NCBI RefSeq assembly: GCF_000262465.1
Contig: NZ_CM001489.1
Location: 1,683,234 to 1,747,233, forward strand
DNA from: Frankia sp. QA3
Lineage (GTDB): Bacteria > Actinomycetota > Actinomycetes > Frankiales > Frankiaceae
Length of the DNA: 64,000 nt
Reading direction: 5' to 3'
The notes under the pieces were generated by a model. That model saw only the letters and a program-made list of their open reading frames with translations. It ran no database searches and had not been told where the DNA came from. Shown here in pieces: positions 50,312 to 59,951 of this stretch (positions are counted from its first letter, which is position 1; every line of letters starts with the position of its first letter). The position numbers and the translations under genes are program-made.

Positions 50312-51484
50312 GTGAGTGTCGAGAGCGGGAAGTTGGCGGAGCTCGTCGAGCCGGGCAGCCGGGTGGCGCTGGCCGACGGGATCGGCGCGCCGCGGGCGGT
50401 GTCCGGCGAGCTCGCCGCCGCGGCCGCCGCGGTGGGCGGGGTGCGGCTGCTGCTCGGCTGGTTGCCCGTCGCCGACCGGGAGCTCGACCTCGCCGCCTTC
50501 GCCGACGTGCGCGCGGTGATGTCCGGCTGGGGGCTGCGCCGCCCGGTGGACGACGGGCGGGTGCGCGCGCTGCCGGTGCGGCTGTCGGCGGTGCCGGCGC
50601 TGCTGCATGGCCCGCTGCGCCCGGACCTGCTGGTCGCCACGGTCGTGCCGGCCCCCGGCGGCGGTTATGCGTTCGGCACGGAGGTGGCGTGGATGCACGC
50701 CGCGATCGCCGCCGGCGCCCGCGTCGCCGGGGTCGTCGCCCACGCCACCCCGCACTGCGACGCGGGCCCCGCGCTGCCCGCCGACCGGCTCGTCCTGGTG
50801 GGGGAGACCGACACCCCGCCGGTCGCGCTGGAGTTCAGCGCCCCCGGCGACGAGCACCGGGCGATCGCCGAGCGGGTCGCCGCCCTCGTCCCGCCCGGCG
50901 CCCGCCTGCAGGTCGGCCCGGGGGCGCTCGGCGTCGCCGTGCTGGAGGCGCTGCGCATCCCGGTGCACATCGACTCGGGCCTGCTGCCCGAGGGCGTCGT
51001 CGACCTCGACCGCCGCGGCCTGCTTGCCGGCACCCCGGTGACGACCTACCTCGCCGGCGGCCCCGACCTGCTGGCCTGGGCTGCGGGCCGCCCGCTGCTG
51101 CATCCCCTCGAGCACACCCACGACCTGGGCCGGCTGTCGAGCGGCCAGCCGTTCGTCGCGGTGAACACCGCGATCGAGCTCGACGAGCAGGGCCAGGTCA
51201 ACGTCGAGGGCTTCCCCGGCGCGACCGTCGGCGGCGTCGGCGGCCACGCCGACTACGCCGCCGCCGGCGCCCGATCGGCCGGCGGCCTGTCGATCATCGC
51301 GATGCCCTCGACGCACCGCGGCCGCCCGACCCTCGTCGAGCGCCTGTCCGCGCCCGTGAGCACCCCCGGCCACGACGTCGACGTCGTCGTCACCGAGCAC
51401 GGCACCGCCGATCTGCGCGGCCTCGACCGCCGCGAACGCGCCGCCGCCCTCCACCACCTCTGGGACCACCCGACGACCCCCTGA
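50312..51484 (+). CDS. Acetyl-CoA hydrolase/transferase (class I CoA-transferase) family protein
   Basis: 390 residues. GTG 50312 with GAGGGTGA upstream. Family segments: GQVNVEGFPGATVGGVGGHADYAAAG and VVVTEHGTADLRGLDRRERAAAL. The Glu thioester nucleophile is expected in the family; the segment here is compatible but shorter than full-length enzymes (about 430-500). Releases or transfers CoA at the end of the pathway. Confidence 0.85.
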   Translation: MSVESGKLAELVEPGSRVALADGIGAPRAVSGELAAAAAAVGGVRLLLGWLPVADRELDLAAFADVRAVMSGWGLRRPVDDGRVRALPVRLSAVPALLHGPLRPDLLVATVVPAPGGGYAFGTEVAWMHAAIAAGARVAGVVAHATPHCDAGPALPADRLVLVGETDTPPVALEFSAPGDEHRAIAERVAALVPPGARLQVGPGALGVAVLEALRIPVHIDSGLLPEGVVDLDRRGLLAGTPVTTYLAGGPDLLAWAAGRPLLHPLEHTHDLGRLSSGQPFVAVNTAIELDEQGQVNVEGFPGATVGGVGGHADYAAAGARSAGGLSIIAMPSTHRGRPTLVERLSAPVSTPGHDVDVVVTEHGTADLRGLDRRERAAALHHLWDHPTTP

Positions 51485-51494
51485 TCTCCCCGAT

Positions 51495-51577
51495 CACCAT
51501 CCCGGCCCGGCCCATCCCGGCCCATCCCGGCCCGGCCCATCCCGGCCCATCCCGGCCCATCCCGGCCCATCCCGGCC
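51495..51577. repeat. 10-bp tandem array (CCCATCCCGG)
   Basis: About seven CCCATCCCGG or CCCGGCCCAT units just after the CoA-transferase stop. Confidence 0.85.
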
Positions 51578-51600
51578 CGGTCCGGCCCGGCGCCGGCCAG

Positions 51601-51688
51601 GGAACACCATGATCGGCAGTCGGCCTGCCGGATTCGCGTCCTGGCTCAGGATTCGGGTCGGTGCCGGTTCCGCGGAACACCATGATCG
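51601..51688. repeat. Two copies of the dispersed GGAACACCATGATCG element
   Basis: At 51601-51615 and, with its full GTTCCGCGGAAC palindrome, 51667-51688. Third copy at 21416-21430; a palindrome-only relative at 53531-53544. Confidence 0.75.
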
Positions 51689-51763
51689 TCTTTTGGGTTG
51701 CCGGCTTGGCTTCCACGCGCAGTTTCCGGGTCTGCTGTCGGCCGGTTCGGGTTCCGCGGCATG

Positions 51764-51859
51764 CCGTGATCGGATGCCGTGATCGGATGCCGTGATGCCG
51801 TGATGCCGTGATGCCGTGATGCTGTGATGCCGTGATGCTGTGATGCCGTGATGCCGGTT
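51764..51859. repeat. 9-bp tandem array (GATGCCGTG)
   Basis: Roughly nine GATGCCGTG / GATGCTGTG units, first ones spaced by GATCG. Continuous without spacers, so not CRISPR. Confidence 0.85.
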
Positions 51860-51982
51860 ACAAGCCCAGGTTCCGCGTCCGGGTCGGGGCTTCGGGTCGA
51901 TCCCGGCGGAGTGTGGGCGTTGAGGCTCGATTGATCTTGGTTGGGTTTTTGTCGGTGGGGGGTGGGACGATGTTCGAGTCCG

Positions 51983-53506
51983 ATGTTCGACGACACCCCT
52001 GGCCCGGTGATCATGATGACTGTTCCCGTGTCCCCTGTACCCGCCGATCCCTCCGCCTGGTCGGCGGTGGTGGAGGTGGATGTGGAGTCGGCGTCGTTGG
52101 GGGAGGTGGAGGAGGTGATCTGCCGGTGGGCGGGGCGGATCGCGGCGGCGACGTGTGCCTGGTTGCTGGCGGTGGCGGCGTTCGACCGGCGGGAGGGCTG
52201 GTCGGGGATCGGGATGGGCTCGTGTGCGCACTGGCTGTCGTGGCGGTGCGGGATCGGTCTGCGGACCGCGCGGGAGCATGTGGCGACCGGGCATGCGTTG
52301 GAGCGTCTCCCGGCGATCCGGGCCGCGTTCGCCGCGGGCACCCTGTCGTATGCGAAGGTCCGGGCGGTGACCCGGATCGCCGACGAACGGTCCGAGCAGG
52401 TGTGGTTGACCCATGCGCGGTACTGCACCGCCGGGCAGATCGAGCGGCTGGTGCGGTGCGCCCGGCAGGCCCGCGGCCAGGAGAGGACACGCCGGTCGGG
52501 GCCGCGGTTGGCGTGGCAGTACGACGATGACGGGATGCTCCGCGTGAGCGCGGTTCTTCCTCCGGACGATGGTGCTCGGTTGATCGCGGCGTTGAACGCG
52601 GCCCGGGCGAGCCTCGACACCACCATCCCTCTCGACACCACCACCCCTCTCGACACCACCGGCGATGCCCAGGCCCGTGCCGCCGAGGCCGAGGAGGTGC
52701 CCGCGGACGGGGAGAGCGTGGTCCGGATGCGGGATCGTCAGCGGGACGCCGAGGCGCTGGTCGCGTTGGCCGACGGGTTCCTCGACCGGCAGGCGCCCGG
52801 GCTGATGGCCCCTGAGCACACCCTGACCATGCACCTGACCACCCTCCCCGACACCGCCGTGTCCAGCAGCGACTGCCCTGCCAGCGGTGGTGGCACGGGC
52901 GCTGCGGACACCCCGGCCGGGGCGGCGGCGGGCAGCGTCTCAGGGCCGGTGGGGATGACGCGGATCGGGATCGGGGCGTGGGCGGAGGTTGATGGGGGGA
53001 TCGGGCTGTCCCGGCAGGTCGTGGCACGCCTGGGCTGTGACGGGTTCCTCCGCGGCATGGTCACCGACCCCGACGGCAACCCGCTCTACCTGGGTCGGCG
53101 GCAGCGTCACCCCGGCCAGCGACTGCGTGACGCCGTCTACGCCCGTGACCACGGCGTCTGCCAGTACCCGGGCTGTGGGCACACCCGTTTCCTGCAGATC
53201 CACCACCTCACCGAGTGGGGCTGGGGAGGTGACACCGACATCGATCGGCTGCTGCTGATCTGCTCGGCCCATCATCGGGCCGTCCACGACGACGACATCC
53301 GACTCGACCGTGCTGCGGACGGTACGGTCACCGCCCGCACCGCTGACGGCCGGGTCCTCACCACCGCCCCACCGATCCTGCCCGGACCCGAACCCGCCAG
53401 CAGACTCGCCCACGCCACCCGGCACATCACCCCCACCGCCATCCACACCCCCGACGGCGGCCGACTCAGCCTCATCGACTCGATCCACGCCCTCCTCAAC
53501 CCCTGA
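51983..53506 (+). CDS. DUF222 / HNH endonuclease domain protein (13E12-type)
   Basis: About 507 residues; start uncertain (ATG 51983 or 52013). N-terminal DUF222 (AWSAVVEVDVESASLGEVEEVICRWAGRIAAAT, TAREHVATGHALERLPAI), a Pro/Thr/Asp linker with 18-bp repeats, and a C-terminal HNH (CQYPGCGHTRFLQIHHLTEW, LLLICSAHHRAVHDDD). The family is multicopy in mycobacteria and Frankia, often linked to mobile or repeat DNA; role unknown. Surrounded here by repeats. Confidence 0.9.
   Translation: MFDDTPGPVIMMTVPVSPVPADPSAWSAVVEVDVESASLGEVEEVICRWAGRIAAATCAWLLAVAAFDRREGWSGIGMGSCAHWLSWRCGIGLRTAREHVATGHALERLPAIRAAFAAGTLSYAKVRAVTRIADERSEQVWLTHARYCTAGQIERLVRCARQARGQERTRRSGPRLAWQYDDDGMLRVSAVLPPDDGARLIAALNAARASLDTTIPLDTTTPLDTTGDAQARAAEAEEVPADGESVVRMRDRQRDAEALVALADGFLDRQAPGLMAPEHTLTMHLTTLPDTAVSSSDCPASGGGTGAADTPAGAAAGSVSGPVGMTRIGIGAWAEVDGGIGLSRQVVARLGCDGFLRGMVTDPDGNPLYLGRRQRHPGQRLRDAVYARDHGVCQYPGCGHTRFLQIHHLTEWGWGGDTDIDRLLLICSAHHRAVHDDDIRLDRAADGTVTARTADGRVLTTAPPILPGPEPASRLAHATRHITPTAIHTPDGGRLSLIDSIHALLNP
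52613..52660 (+). repeat. 18-bp tandem repeat in the HNH gene linker
   Basis: CTCGACACCACCATCCCT, CTCGACACCACCACCCCT and a partial third copy encode LDTT(I/T)P. Confidence 0.9.
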
Positions 53507-53530
53507 GCCGAGACAGACCCCGACGCAGCC

Positions 53531-53580
53531 GGTTCCGCGGAACCGCCCAGGGTTACCATGGACGCATCATGAAGCTCTGA
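53531..53580 (+). promoter_or_regulatory. ABC-F leader: palindrome and two overlapping mini-ORFs
   Basis: GGTTCCGCGGAACC (53531-53544) is a perfect 14-bp palindrome. It is followed by ATG GAC GCA TCA TGA (53558-53572, MDAS) and an overlapping ATG AAG CTC TGA (53569-53580, MKL). Leader peptides upstream of ABC-F resistance genes often mediate antibiotic-sensing attenuation. Suggestive only. Confidence 0.4.
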
Positions 53581-53650
53581 CACCACCCGCGCCCGCGACC
53601 GAGGCAGCGTCCCGGCGGGCGGGAGATGCGATCCTTTCGGTGGTGTTCGC

Positions 53651-55273
<1,623 letters not shown>

Positions 55274-55289
55274 CCGGCGGCGCGCGCAG

Positions 55290-56003
55290 TCAGGGGCTGC
55301 TGTCCGGCTCCGGCGGCGCCGTCCGCAGGCGTAGCATCGCGCGGTACATGGCGGTGCGGCTCGGCGGCGGGGGCAGCTCGGCATGGGCGGCAGCGGCGTC
55401 GGCGTCGGCGTCGGCGGCGTCGGCGGCATGGGCGGCGTCGACGGCGAAGGAGCGCAGCAGGTAGCCGACCAGGCGCCGGGAGGCCACCTCGGCGGCCGGT
55501 CCGCTGGAGGCGACGACGCCGGCGTTGGCCATGAGGATCACGACGAGATCCTGGTGGGCGAAGTCCGCCCGCAGCCGGCCGGCGGCCTGGGCCCGGCCGA
55601 TGAGCCGGCCGAAGTCGGCCGCGACCTCGTCGCGCTGCGACTCCAACGCCCGCGCGGTAGGGAACGTGCGCGTCAGGACCTCGGTGAAGCCGAGGTCGGC
55701 GACCTGCATGCCGCAGACGGTCTCGATGAAGCGGCAGAAGCCGTGCCAGGGGTCGGGGTCGGCCAGGGCGGCGGACATGGCGTCGCGGTAACCGGTCATC
55801 TTCGGGAAGAACGCCGCGCCGACGAGCTCGTCGCGGGTGGGGAAGCGGCGCAGCAGCGTCGCGATGCCGACGCCGGCGTGCCGGGCGACCTCGTTGGTCG
55901 ACACCGACAGCCCGTGCTGGGTGAACAGCTCCCGAGCCGCCTCGACGATCCGGTCGCGGTTTCGCCGGGCGTCGGCCCGCATCCGCTGGCCGTCACCCGT
56001 CAC
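55290..56003 (-). CDS. TetR-family transcriptional regulator
   Basis: 237 residues from GTG 56003 (an ATG at 55982 is an alternative). HTH: GLSVSTNEVARHAGVGIATLLRRFPTRDELV. The C-terminal domain ends in an Ala/Asp-rich stretch (AAHAADAADADADAAAA) made of short repeats. Divergent from the LLM gene at 56209 with the palindrome TGGAGC-N4-GCTCCA (56067-56082) between, the probable operator. Confidence 0.9.
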   Translation of the reverse strand: MTGDGQRMRADARRNRDRIVEAARELFTQHGLSVSTNEVARHAGVGIATLLRRFPTRDELVGAAFFPKMTGYRDAMSAALADPDPWHGFCRFIETVCGMQVADLGFTEVLTRTFPTARALESQRDEVAADFGRLIGRAQAAGRLRADFAHQDLVVILMANAGVVASSGPAAEVASRRLVGYLLRSFAVDAAHAADAADADADAAAAHAELPPPPSRTAMYRAMLRLRTAPPEPDSSP

Positions 56004-56066
56004 GGCTCCGACGGTACCGCACCATCTGGAGCACCTTTTCCGGATTTCCGCTAGGCTGCGGTCATG

Positions 56067-56082
56067 TGGAGCTAGTGCTCCA
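56067..56082. promoter_or_regulatory. Perfect palindrome TGGAGC-TAGT-GCTCCA
   Basis: 6-bp arms, 4-bp centre, between divergent TetR and LLM genes. A half site TGGAGCACC lies nearer the TetR gene (about 56025). Confidence 0.65.
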
Positions 56083-56110
56083 TTTAGGGTCGCGTCCGTA
56101 GCGGGCGGGT

Positions 56111-56156
56111 CGACAGCCGAGTTGACAGCCGAGTTGACAGCCGAGTTGACAGCTGA
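56111..56156 (+). repeat. 12-bp tandem repeat carrying TTGACA, upstream of the LLM gene
   Basis: GTTGACAGCCGA twice, GTTGACAGCTGA once and a degenerate first copy, in the leader. Every unit contains TTGACA. Confidence 0.9.
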
Positions 56157-56168
56157 GGAGACAGGCAG

Positions 56169-56207
56169 ATGCGCGCAGTGGTCCGGCCGGCGGCGGGGGT
56201 TGCCTGA
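56169..56207 (+). CDS. Twelve-codon leader ORF before the LLM gene
   Basis: ATG 56169 with GAGGAG upstream encodes MRAVVRPAAGVA; its TGA is 1 nt before the ATG at 56209. As at 46378, the strong ribosome-binding site belongs to a mini-ORF and the enzyme start follows by coupling. Confidence 0.55.
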   Translation: MRAVVRPAAGVA

Positions 56208-56208
56208 G

Positions 56209-57240
56209 ATGCTGGAGCTGGGGGTGCTCTCGCTCAGCGACGCCCAGATCCGGCTGGGCACCGGCGTGCGGGTCGGCCACGGCGAGCGGCTGGACGAGAT
56301 CGTCGGCCACGCGACGCTCGCCGAGCGGGTGGGGCTTGACCTGTTCGCCCTGGGGGAGCACCACACCCTCGACTTCGCGGTCTCCTCGCCGGCGGTCGCG
56401 CTCGCCGCCATCGCCGCCCGGACCAGCCGGATCAGGCTCACCAGCGCGGTGACGGTGCTGCCGATCCTCGACCCGGTGCGGCTCTACCAGGACTTCGCCA
56501 CCCTCGACCTGGTCAGCCACGGCCGGGCCGAGATCATTGCCGGGCGCAGCGCGTACGCCGAGCCGTTCGGGATGTTCGGCGAGCACCTCGCCGACGCCGA
56601 CGTGCTGTTCGACGAGAAGCTCCGCCTGCTGCTGACCCTGCGCGCCCACGAGCGGGTGACGTGGCGCGGCCGGTTCCGCCCGCCGCTGACCGACGCGCCG
56701 ATCACGCCCCGAGTCGAGCCCGGATCGCTGCCGGTGTGGATCGGGGTCGGGGGGTCGCCCGCGAGTGCCGAGCGGGCCGGCCGGCTCGGCCTGCCGATGG
56801 TGCTGGGCTACATCGGCGGCCCGCTCAGCCATGCCAAGCGCGCCGTGGACATCTACCGCGCGGCCGGTGAGCAGGCGGGCCACGCCGAACAGCTGAAGGT
56901 CGGCATCTCGACGCACTTCTACGCGGCGCAGTCCGAGCAGGACGCCCGCGACGTCCACCCGTACTACTACGAGTACCTGCGTCCCAAGACGCCCGGCGGG
57001 CGTGGCTTCGTCGTCTCCGCGGAGGCGTTCGCCGACGGGATGCGCCGCGGCAACGCGATCATGATCGGCACGCCCGCCCAGCTCATCGAGAAGATCCTCG
57101 ACGCCCACCAGGCGCTCGGCCTGGACCGCTTCTACGGCCAGATCGACTGGGGCGGCCTGCCCCGCGAGCAGGTCGGCGAGTCGATCCACCGCTTCGCCGA
57201 GGCCGTCGCCCCGGTCGTGCGCGCCCACACCGACAGCTGA
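56209..57240 (+). CDS. LLM-class flavin/F420 oxidoreductase
   Basis: 343 residues. DAQIRLGTGVRVGHGERLDEIVGHATLAERVGLDLFALGEHH, TSRIRLTSAVTVLPILDPVRLYQDFATLDLVSHGRAEIIAGRSAY, LPVWIGVGGSPASAERAGRLGLPMVLG, and AEQLKVGISTHFYAAQ. Typical of luciferase-like monooxygenases. The start at 56209 is chosen from family length. Regulated probably by the divergent TetR. Confidence 0.92.
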   Translation: MLELGVLSLSDAQIRLGTGVRVGHGERLDEIVGHATLAERVGLDLFALGEHHTLDFAVSSPAVALAAIAARTSRIRLTSAVTVLPILDPVRLYQDFATLDLVSHGRAEIIAGRSAYAEPFGMFGEHLADADVLFDEKLRLLLTLRAHERVTWRGRFRPPLTDAPITPRVEPGSLPVWIGVGGSPASAERAGRLGLPMVLGYIGGPLSHAKRAVDIYRAAGEQAGHAEQLKVGISTHFYAAQSEQDARDVHPYYYEYLRPKTPGGRGFVVSAEAFADGMRRGNAIMIGTPAQLIEKILDAHQALGLDRFYGQIDWGGLPREQVGESIHRFAEAVAPVVRAHTDS

Positions 57241-58797
57241 TCAGCGGCGGGGGCCCCAGGCGGTGTCGGTGCGCAGGCGGGCCTTGTCGACCTTGCCGGC
57301 GGCGTTGCGGGGCAGCGGCTCGGTCAGGATCGCGACGTACTGGGGGATCTTGAAGTCGGCGAGGCGGCCGGCGGCGTGGGCGAGCAGGGCGTCGACGTCG
57401 ACGGCGGCGCCGGGGCGGGGCACGATGGCCGCGGCGACGCGCTGGCCCAGGCGCGGGTCGGGCACGCCGACGACGGCGACCTCGCCGACGCCGGCGAACG
57501 CCGCCAGCACCCGTTCGACCTCGATGCTGTAGACGTTCTCCCCGCCGCGGTTGATCATGTCCTTGATCCGGTCGAGCAGGTGGACGCGCCCGGCGTCGTC
57601 GATGCGGGCGAGGTCGCCGGTGCGCAGCCAGCCGCCGTCGAGGGCCTCGGCGCTGGCCTCGGGCCGGCGCCAGTAGCCGCTCATGAGCTGCGGGCCGCGC
57701 ACGAGGAGCTGGCCGACGCCCGCGGCGGCCTCGGGGCCGTCGAGGCGTAGCTCGGTGGCGGCGACGGCCGAGCCGACCGAGTCGGCGTGGGCGAGCACCT
57801 CGTCATGGTCCAGCCCGCTGACGCAGGCGGCCTCGGTCAGCCCGTAGCCGGGGCCGAAGCGCGCGGCGGGGAAGGCGGCCAGCAGCTCCGCGACCTGGCT
57901 CGGCGGGGTCGGTGCGGCGCCGTAGCTGACCAGCCGGACGTGGGAGACGTCGGTGCGGGGGAAGTCGGGGTGGCGCAGCGCCTGCCAGTACATCGCCGGC
58001 ACGCCGTTGAGCACGTCGATGCGCTCGTCGCGGATCGCGGCCAGCCAGGCGCCGGTCTCGAAGTGGGTGGCGATGACGACCGTGCCGCCGGCGAGCAGGG
58101 CGGGCAGCCACTGCATGCCGAAGGCCAGGACGTGGAACAGCGGCGCGGCGACCAGCGTCCGGGTCGCCTCGGTCGGGCCGAGGTGCAGGGCACGGCGGCA
58201 CTGCTCGGCGGCGGACAGCAGCGCCCGGTGCGACAGCATCGCGCCCTTGGGCACGCCGGTGGTGCCGGAGGTGTAGAACAGCGCCGCCAGCGCCTCCGGG
58301 TCCTCGGCGAGGCGCACGGTGGGCGGGCCGTCGGGCAGCGCGGCCGGGTCGTCGACGACCAGCGTGGCGGCGGAGTCGGTGACGATGTGGGCGACCTCGG
58401 CCGGGGTCAGCCGGGTGTTGACGGGGACGGGTACGGCGCCGGCGAGGATCGCGCCGAGCACTGCCGCGCACCAGGGCGCACCGTTGGGCAGCCGCACGGC
58501 CACCCGGTCGCCCGACTCGACGCCGGCGGCCACGAGGCCGCCGGCGACCCGGCTGGCCGCGTCCCACAGCTGCAGGTAGGTCAGGCGCTGGCCGGTGGCG
58601 AGGTCGACGAGGGCCTCGGCGTCGGGCACCCGCTCGACGGTGGCGCGCGCGCCGTCGCCGACGGTGGCCGCGAGGCCGGTGAAGCGCAGTCCGGCGGCGG
58701 TGCGCACCGTGCCCGCGGTGTCCGGGCCGGGGCCCGGTGCGGCGAGCCCCGGACCCGGCAACGGCGGCGCGGTGGCCGGGTCCGGGGCGGCGCTCAC
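57241..58797 (-). CDS. Acyl-CoA synthetase (AMP-forming)
   Basis: 518 residues. LFYTSGTTGVPKGAML, GPGYGLTEA, GWLRTGDLARIDDAGRV, and catalytic Lys in NAAGKVDKARLR. Start GTG overlaps the previous stop (GTGA). Last gene of the minus operon acyl-CoA dehydrogenase, acyl-CoA dehydrogenase, ligase. Activates the acid that the dehydrogenases then oxidise. The N-tail is Pro/Gly-rich. Confidence 0.92.
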   Translation of the reverse strand: MSAAPDPATAPPLPGPGLAAPGPGPDTAGTVRTAAGLRFTGLAATVGDGARATVERVPDAEALVDLATGQRLTYLQLWDAASRVAGGLVAAGVESGDRVAVRLPNGAPWCAAVLGAILAGAVPVPVNTRLTPAEVAHIVTDSAATLVVDDPAALPDGPPTVRLAEDPEALAALFYTSGTTGVPKGAMLSHRALLSAAEQCRRALHLGPTEATRTLVAAPLFHVLAFGMQWLPALLAGGTVVIATHFETGAWLAAIRDERIDVLNGVPAMYWQALRHPDFPRTDVSHVRLVSYGAAPTPPSQVAELLAAFPAARFGPGYGLTEAACVSGLDHDEVLAHADSVGSAVAATELRLDGPEAAAGVGQLLVRGPQLMSGYWRRPEASAEALDGGWLRTGDLARIDDAGRVHLLDRIKDMINRGGENVYSIEVERVLAAFAGVGEVAVVGVPDPRLGQRVAAAIVPRPGAAVDVDALLAHAAGRLADFKIPQYVAILTEPLPRNAAGKVDKARLRTDTAWGPRR

Positions 58798-59951
58798 ACG
58801 CCGGCCTTGGCCAGCAGCCGCTCGTAGTAGACCGCCGGGCCGCCGAACAGCAGCTGGGAGGCCTTCGCCCGCCGGTAGTACAGGTGCGCCGCGTGCTCCC
58901 AGGTGAAGCCGATGCCGCCGTGGACCTGGATGTTCTCGGTGGCGACCGCGAGGAACGCCTCGGAGCAGACGGCGTGCGCGACGGCGGCGGCGACGCCGGC
59001 GTCGGGGGCGTCGGCGAGACCGTCGACGGCGCGGGCGGCCTCGCGGGCCGCGGCGTCGGCGACCTGGACGCGGGTGAGCATGTCCGCGGCCTTGTGCTTG
59101 ACGGCCTGGAAGGTGCCGATCTGCCGGCCGAACTGGACGCGGTCCTTGGCGTAGGTGGTGGACGCCTCCAGGCAGGCGCGGGCGGCGCCGACCTGCTCGG
59201 CGGCCAGCGCCGTCGTCGCCACGTCGAGGACCCGGTCGAGGATCGCCGCGGCGCCGCCGGCCTCGCCGACCAGCCGGGCCGGGGTGGCGGCGAAGGTGAC
59301 CTTGGCGATGCGGCGGGTCAGGTCCAGCACGGGCAGCGGGGTGCGGGTGAGCCCGGCGGCGTCGGCGTCGACGGCGTACAGGCCGGGGCCGGCCGGGCCG
59401 CCCGCGATGACGAGGAGCACGTCGGCGCCGGCGCCGTCGAGGACGAGCGGCGCGGTGCCGTCGAGGGTGACGTCACCGGTGTCGCCGCTGGCCGCGCCGG
59501 CGCTCGCCGTGACGGCCAGGGCGTCGCCGGTGCCGCGCCCGCCGAGTGACCAGCTGCCGTCGACGGCCGGCGGGGCGAGGGTGGCGGTGGTGGTGCCGGC
59601 GGCGATGCCGGGCAGGATCCGCGCGGCCTCGTCGCCGCCCGCGGCGACCAGCGCGGTGCCGGCGAGCACCACCGAGGACAGGAACGGCGAGGGCAGCAGC
59701 GCCCGGCCCATCTCCTCCAGCACGACGGAGAGCTCGACCAGGCCGTAGCCGTCGCCGCCGTGCTCGGTGGGCAGGGCCAGCGACTGCAGGCCGAGCTGCT
59801 CGGCCATCTGCGCCCAGATCTTGTCGTCGTAGCCGCGCTCGGAGTCGATCGCGGCGCGCACGGCCTGCTCGTCGGCCTTGGCGGTCATGAAGTCACGTAC
59901 CGCCGAGCGCAGCTCGTCCAGCTCGGTGCTGGTGGTGTCCTCGGTGCTCAT
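58794..59951 (-). CDS. Acyl-CoA dehydrogenase (partner subunit)
   Basis: 385 residues. N-terminus DELRSAVRDFMTAKADEQAVRAAIDSERGYDDKIWAQM; C-terminal YAKDRVQFGRQIGTFQAVKHKAADMLTRVQVADAAAREA and QVHGGIGFTWEHAAHLYYRRAK. Middle beta-domain low complexity. ATGA overlap with the upstream acyl-CoA dehydrogenase; the two should be one enzyme. Confidence 0.92.
   Translation of the reverse strand: MSTEDTTSTELDELRSAVRDFMTAKADEQAVRAAIDSERGYDDKIWAQMAEQLGLQSLALPTEHGGDGYGLVELSVVLEEMGRALLPSPFLSSVVLAGTALVAAGGDEAARILPGIAAGTTTATLAPPAVDGSWSLGGRGTGDALAVTASAGAASGDTGDVTLDGTAPLVLDGAGADVLLVIAGGPAGPGLYAVDADAAGLTRTPLPVLDLTRRIAKVTFAATPARLVGEAGGAAAILDRVLDVATTALAAEQVGAARACLEASTTYAKDRVQFGRQIGTFQAVKHKAADMLTRVQVADAAAREAARAVDGLADAPDAGVAAAVAHAVCSEAFLAVATENIQVHGGIGFTWEHAAHLYYRRAKASQLLFGGPAVYYERLLAKAGV

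Larger units (their letters stand above)
51485..51982. other. Repeat-rich intergenic region before the HNH nuclease
   Basis: 498 bp with a 10-bp array (51495-51577), two dispersed REP-like elements (51601-51615, 51667-51688) and a 9-bp array (51764-51859). No gene is supported. Confidence 0.7.

Noticed and set aside
51764..51859. Possible CRISPR array
   Set aside because: Nine-bp units follow one another without spacers, and no cas genes are near.
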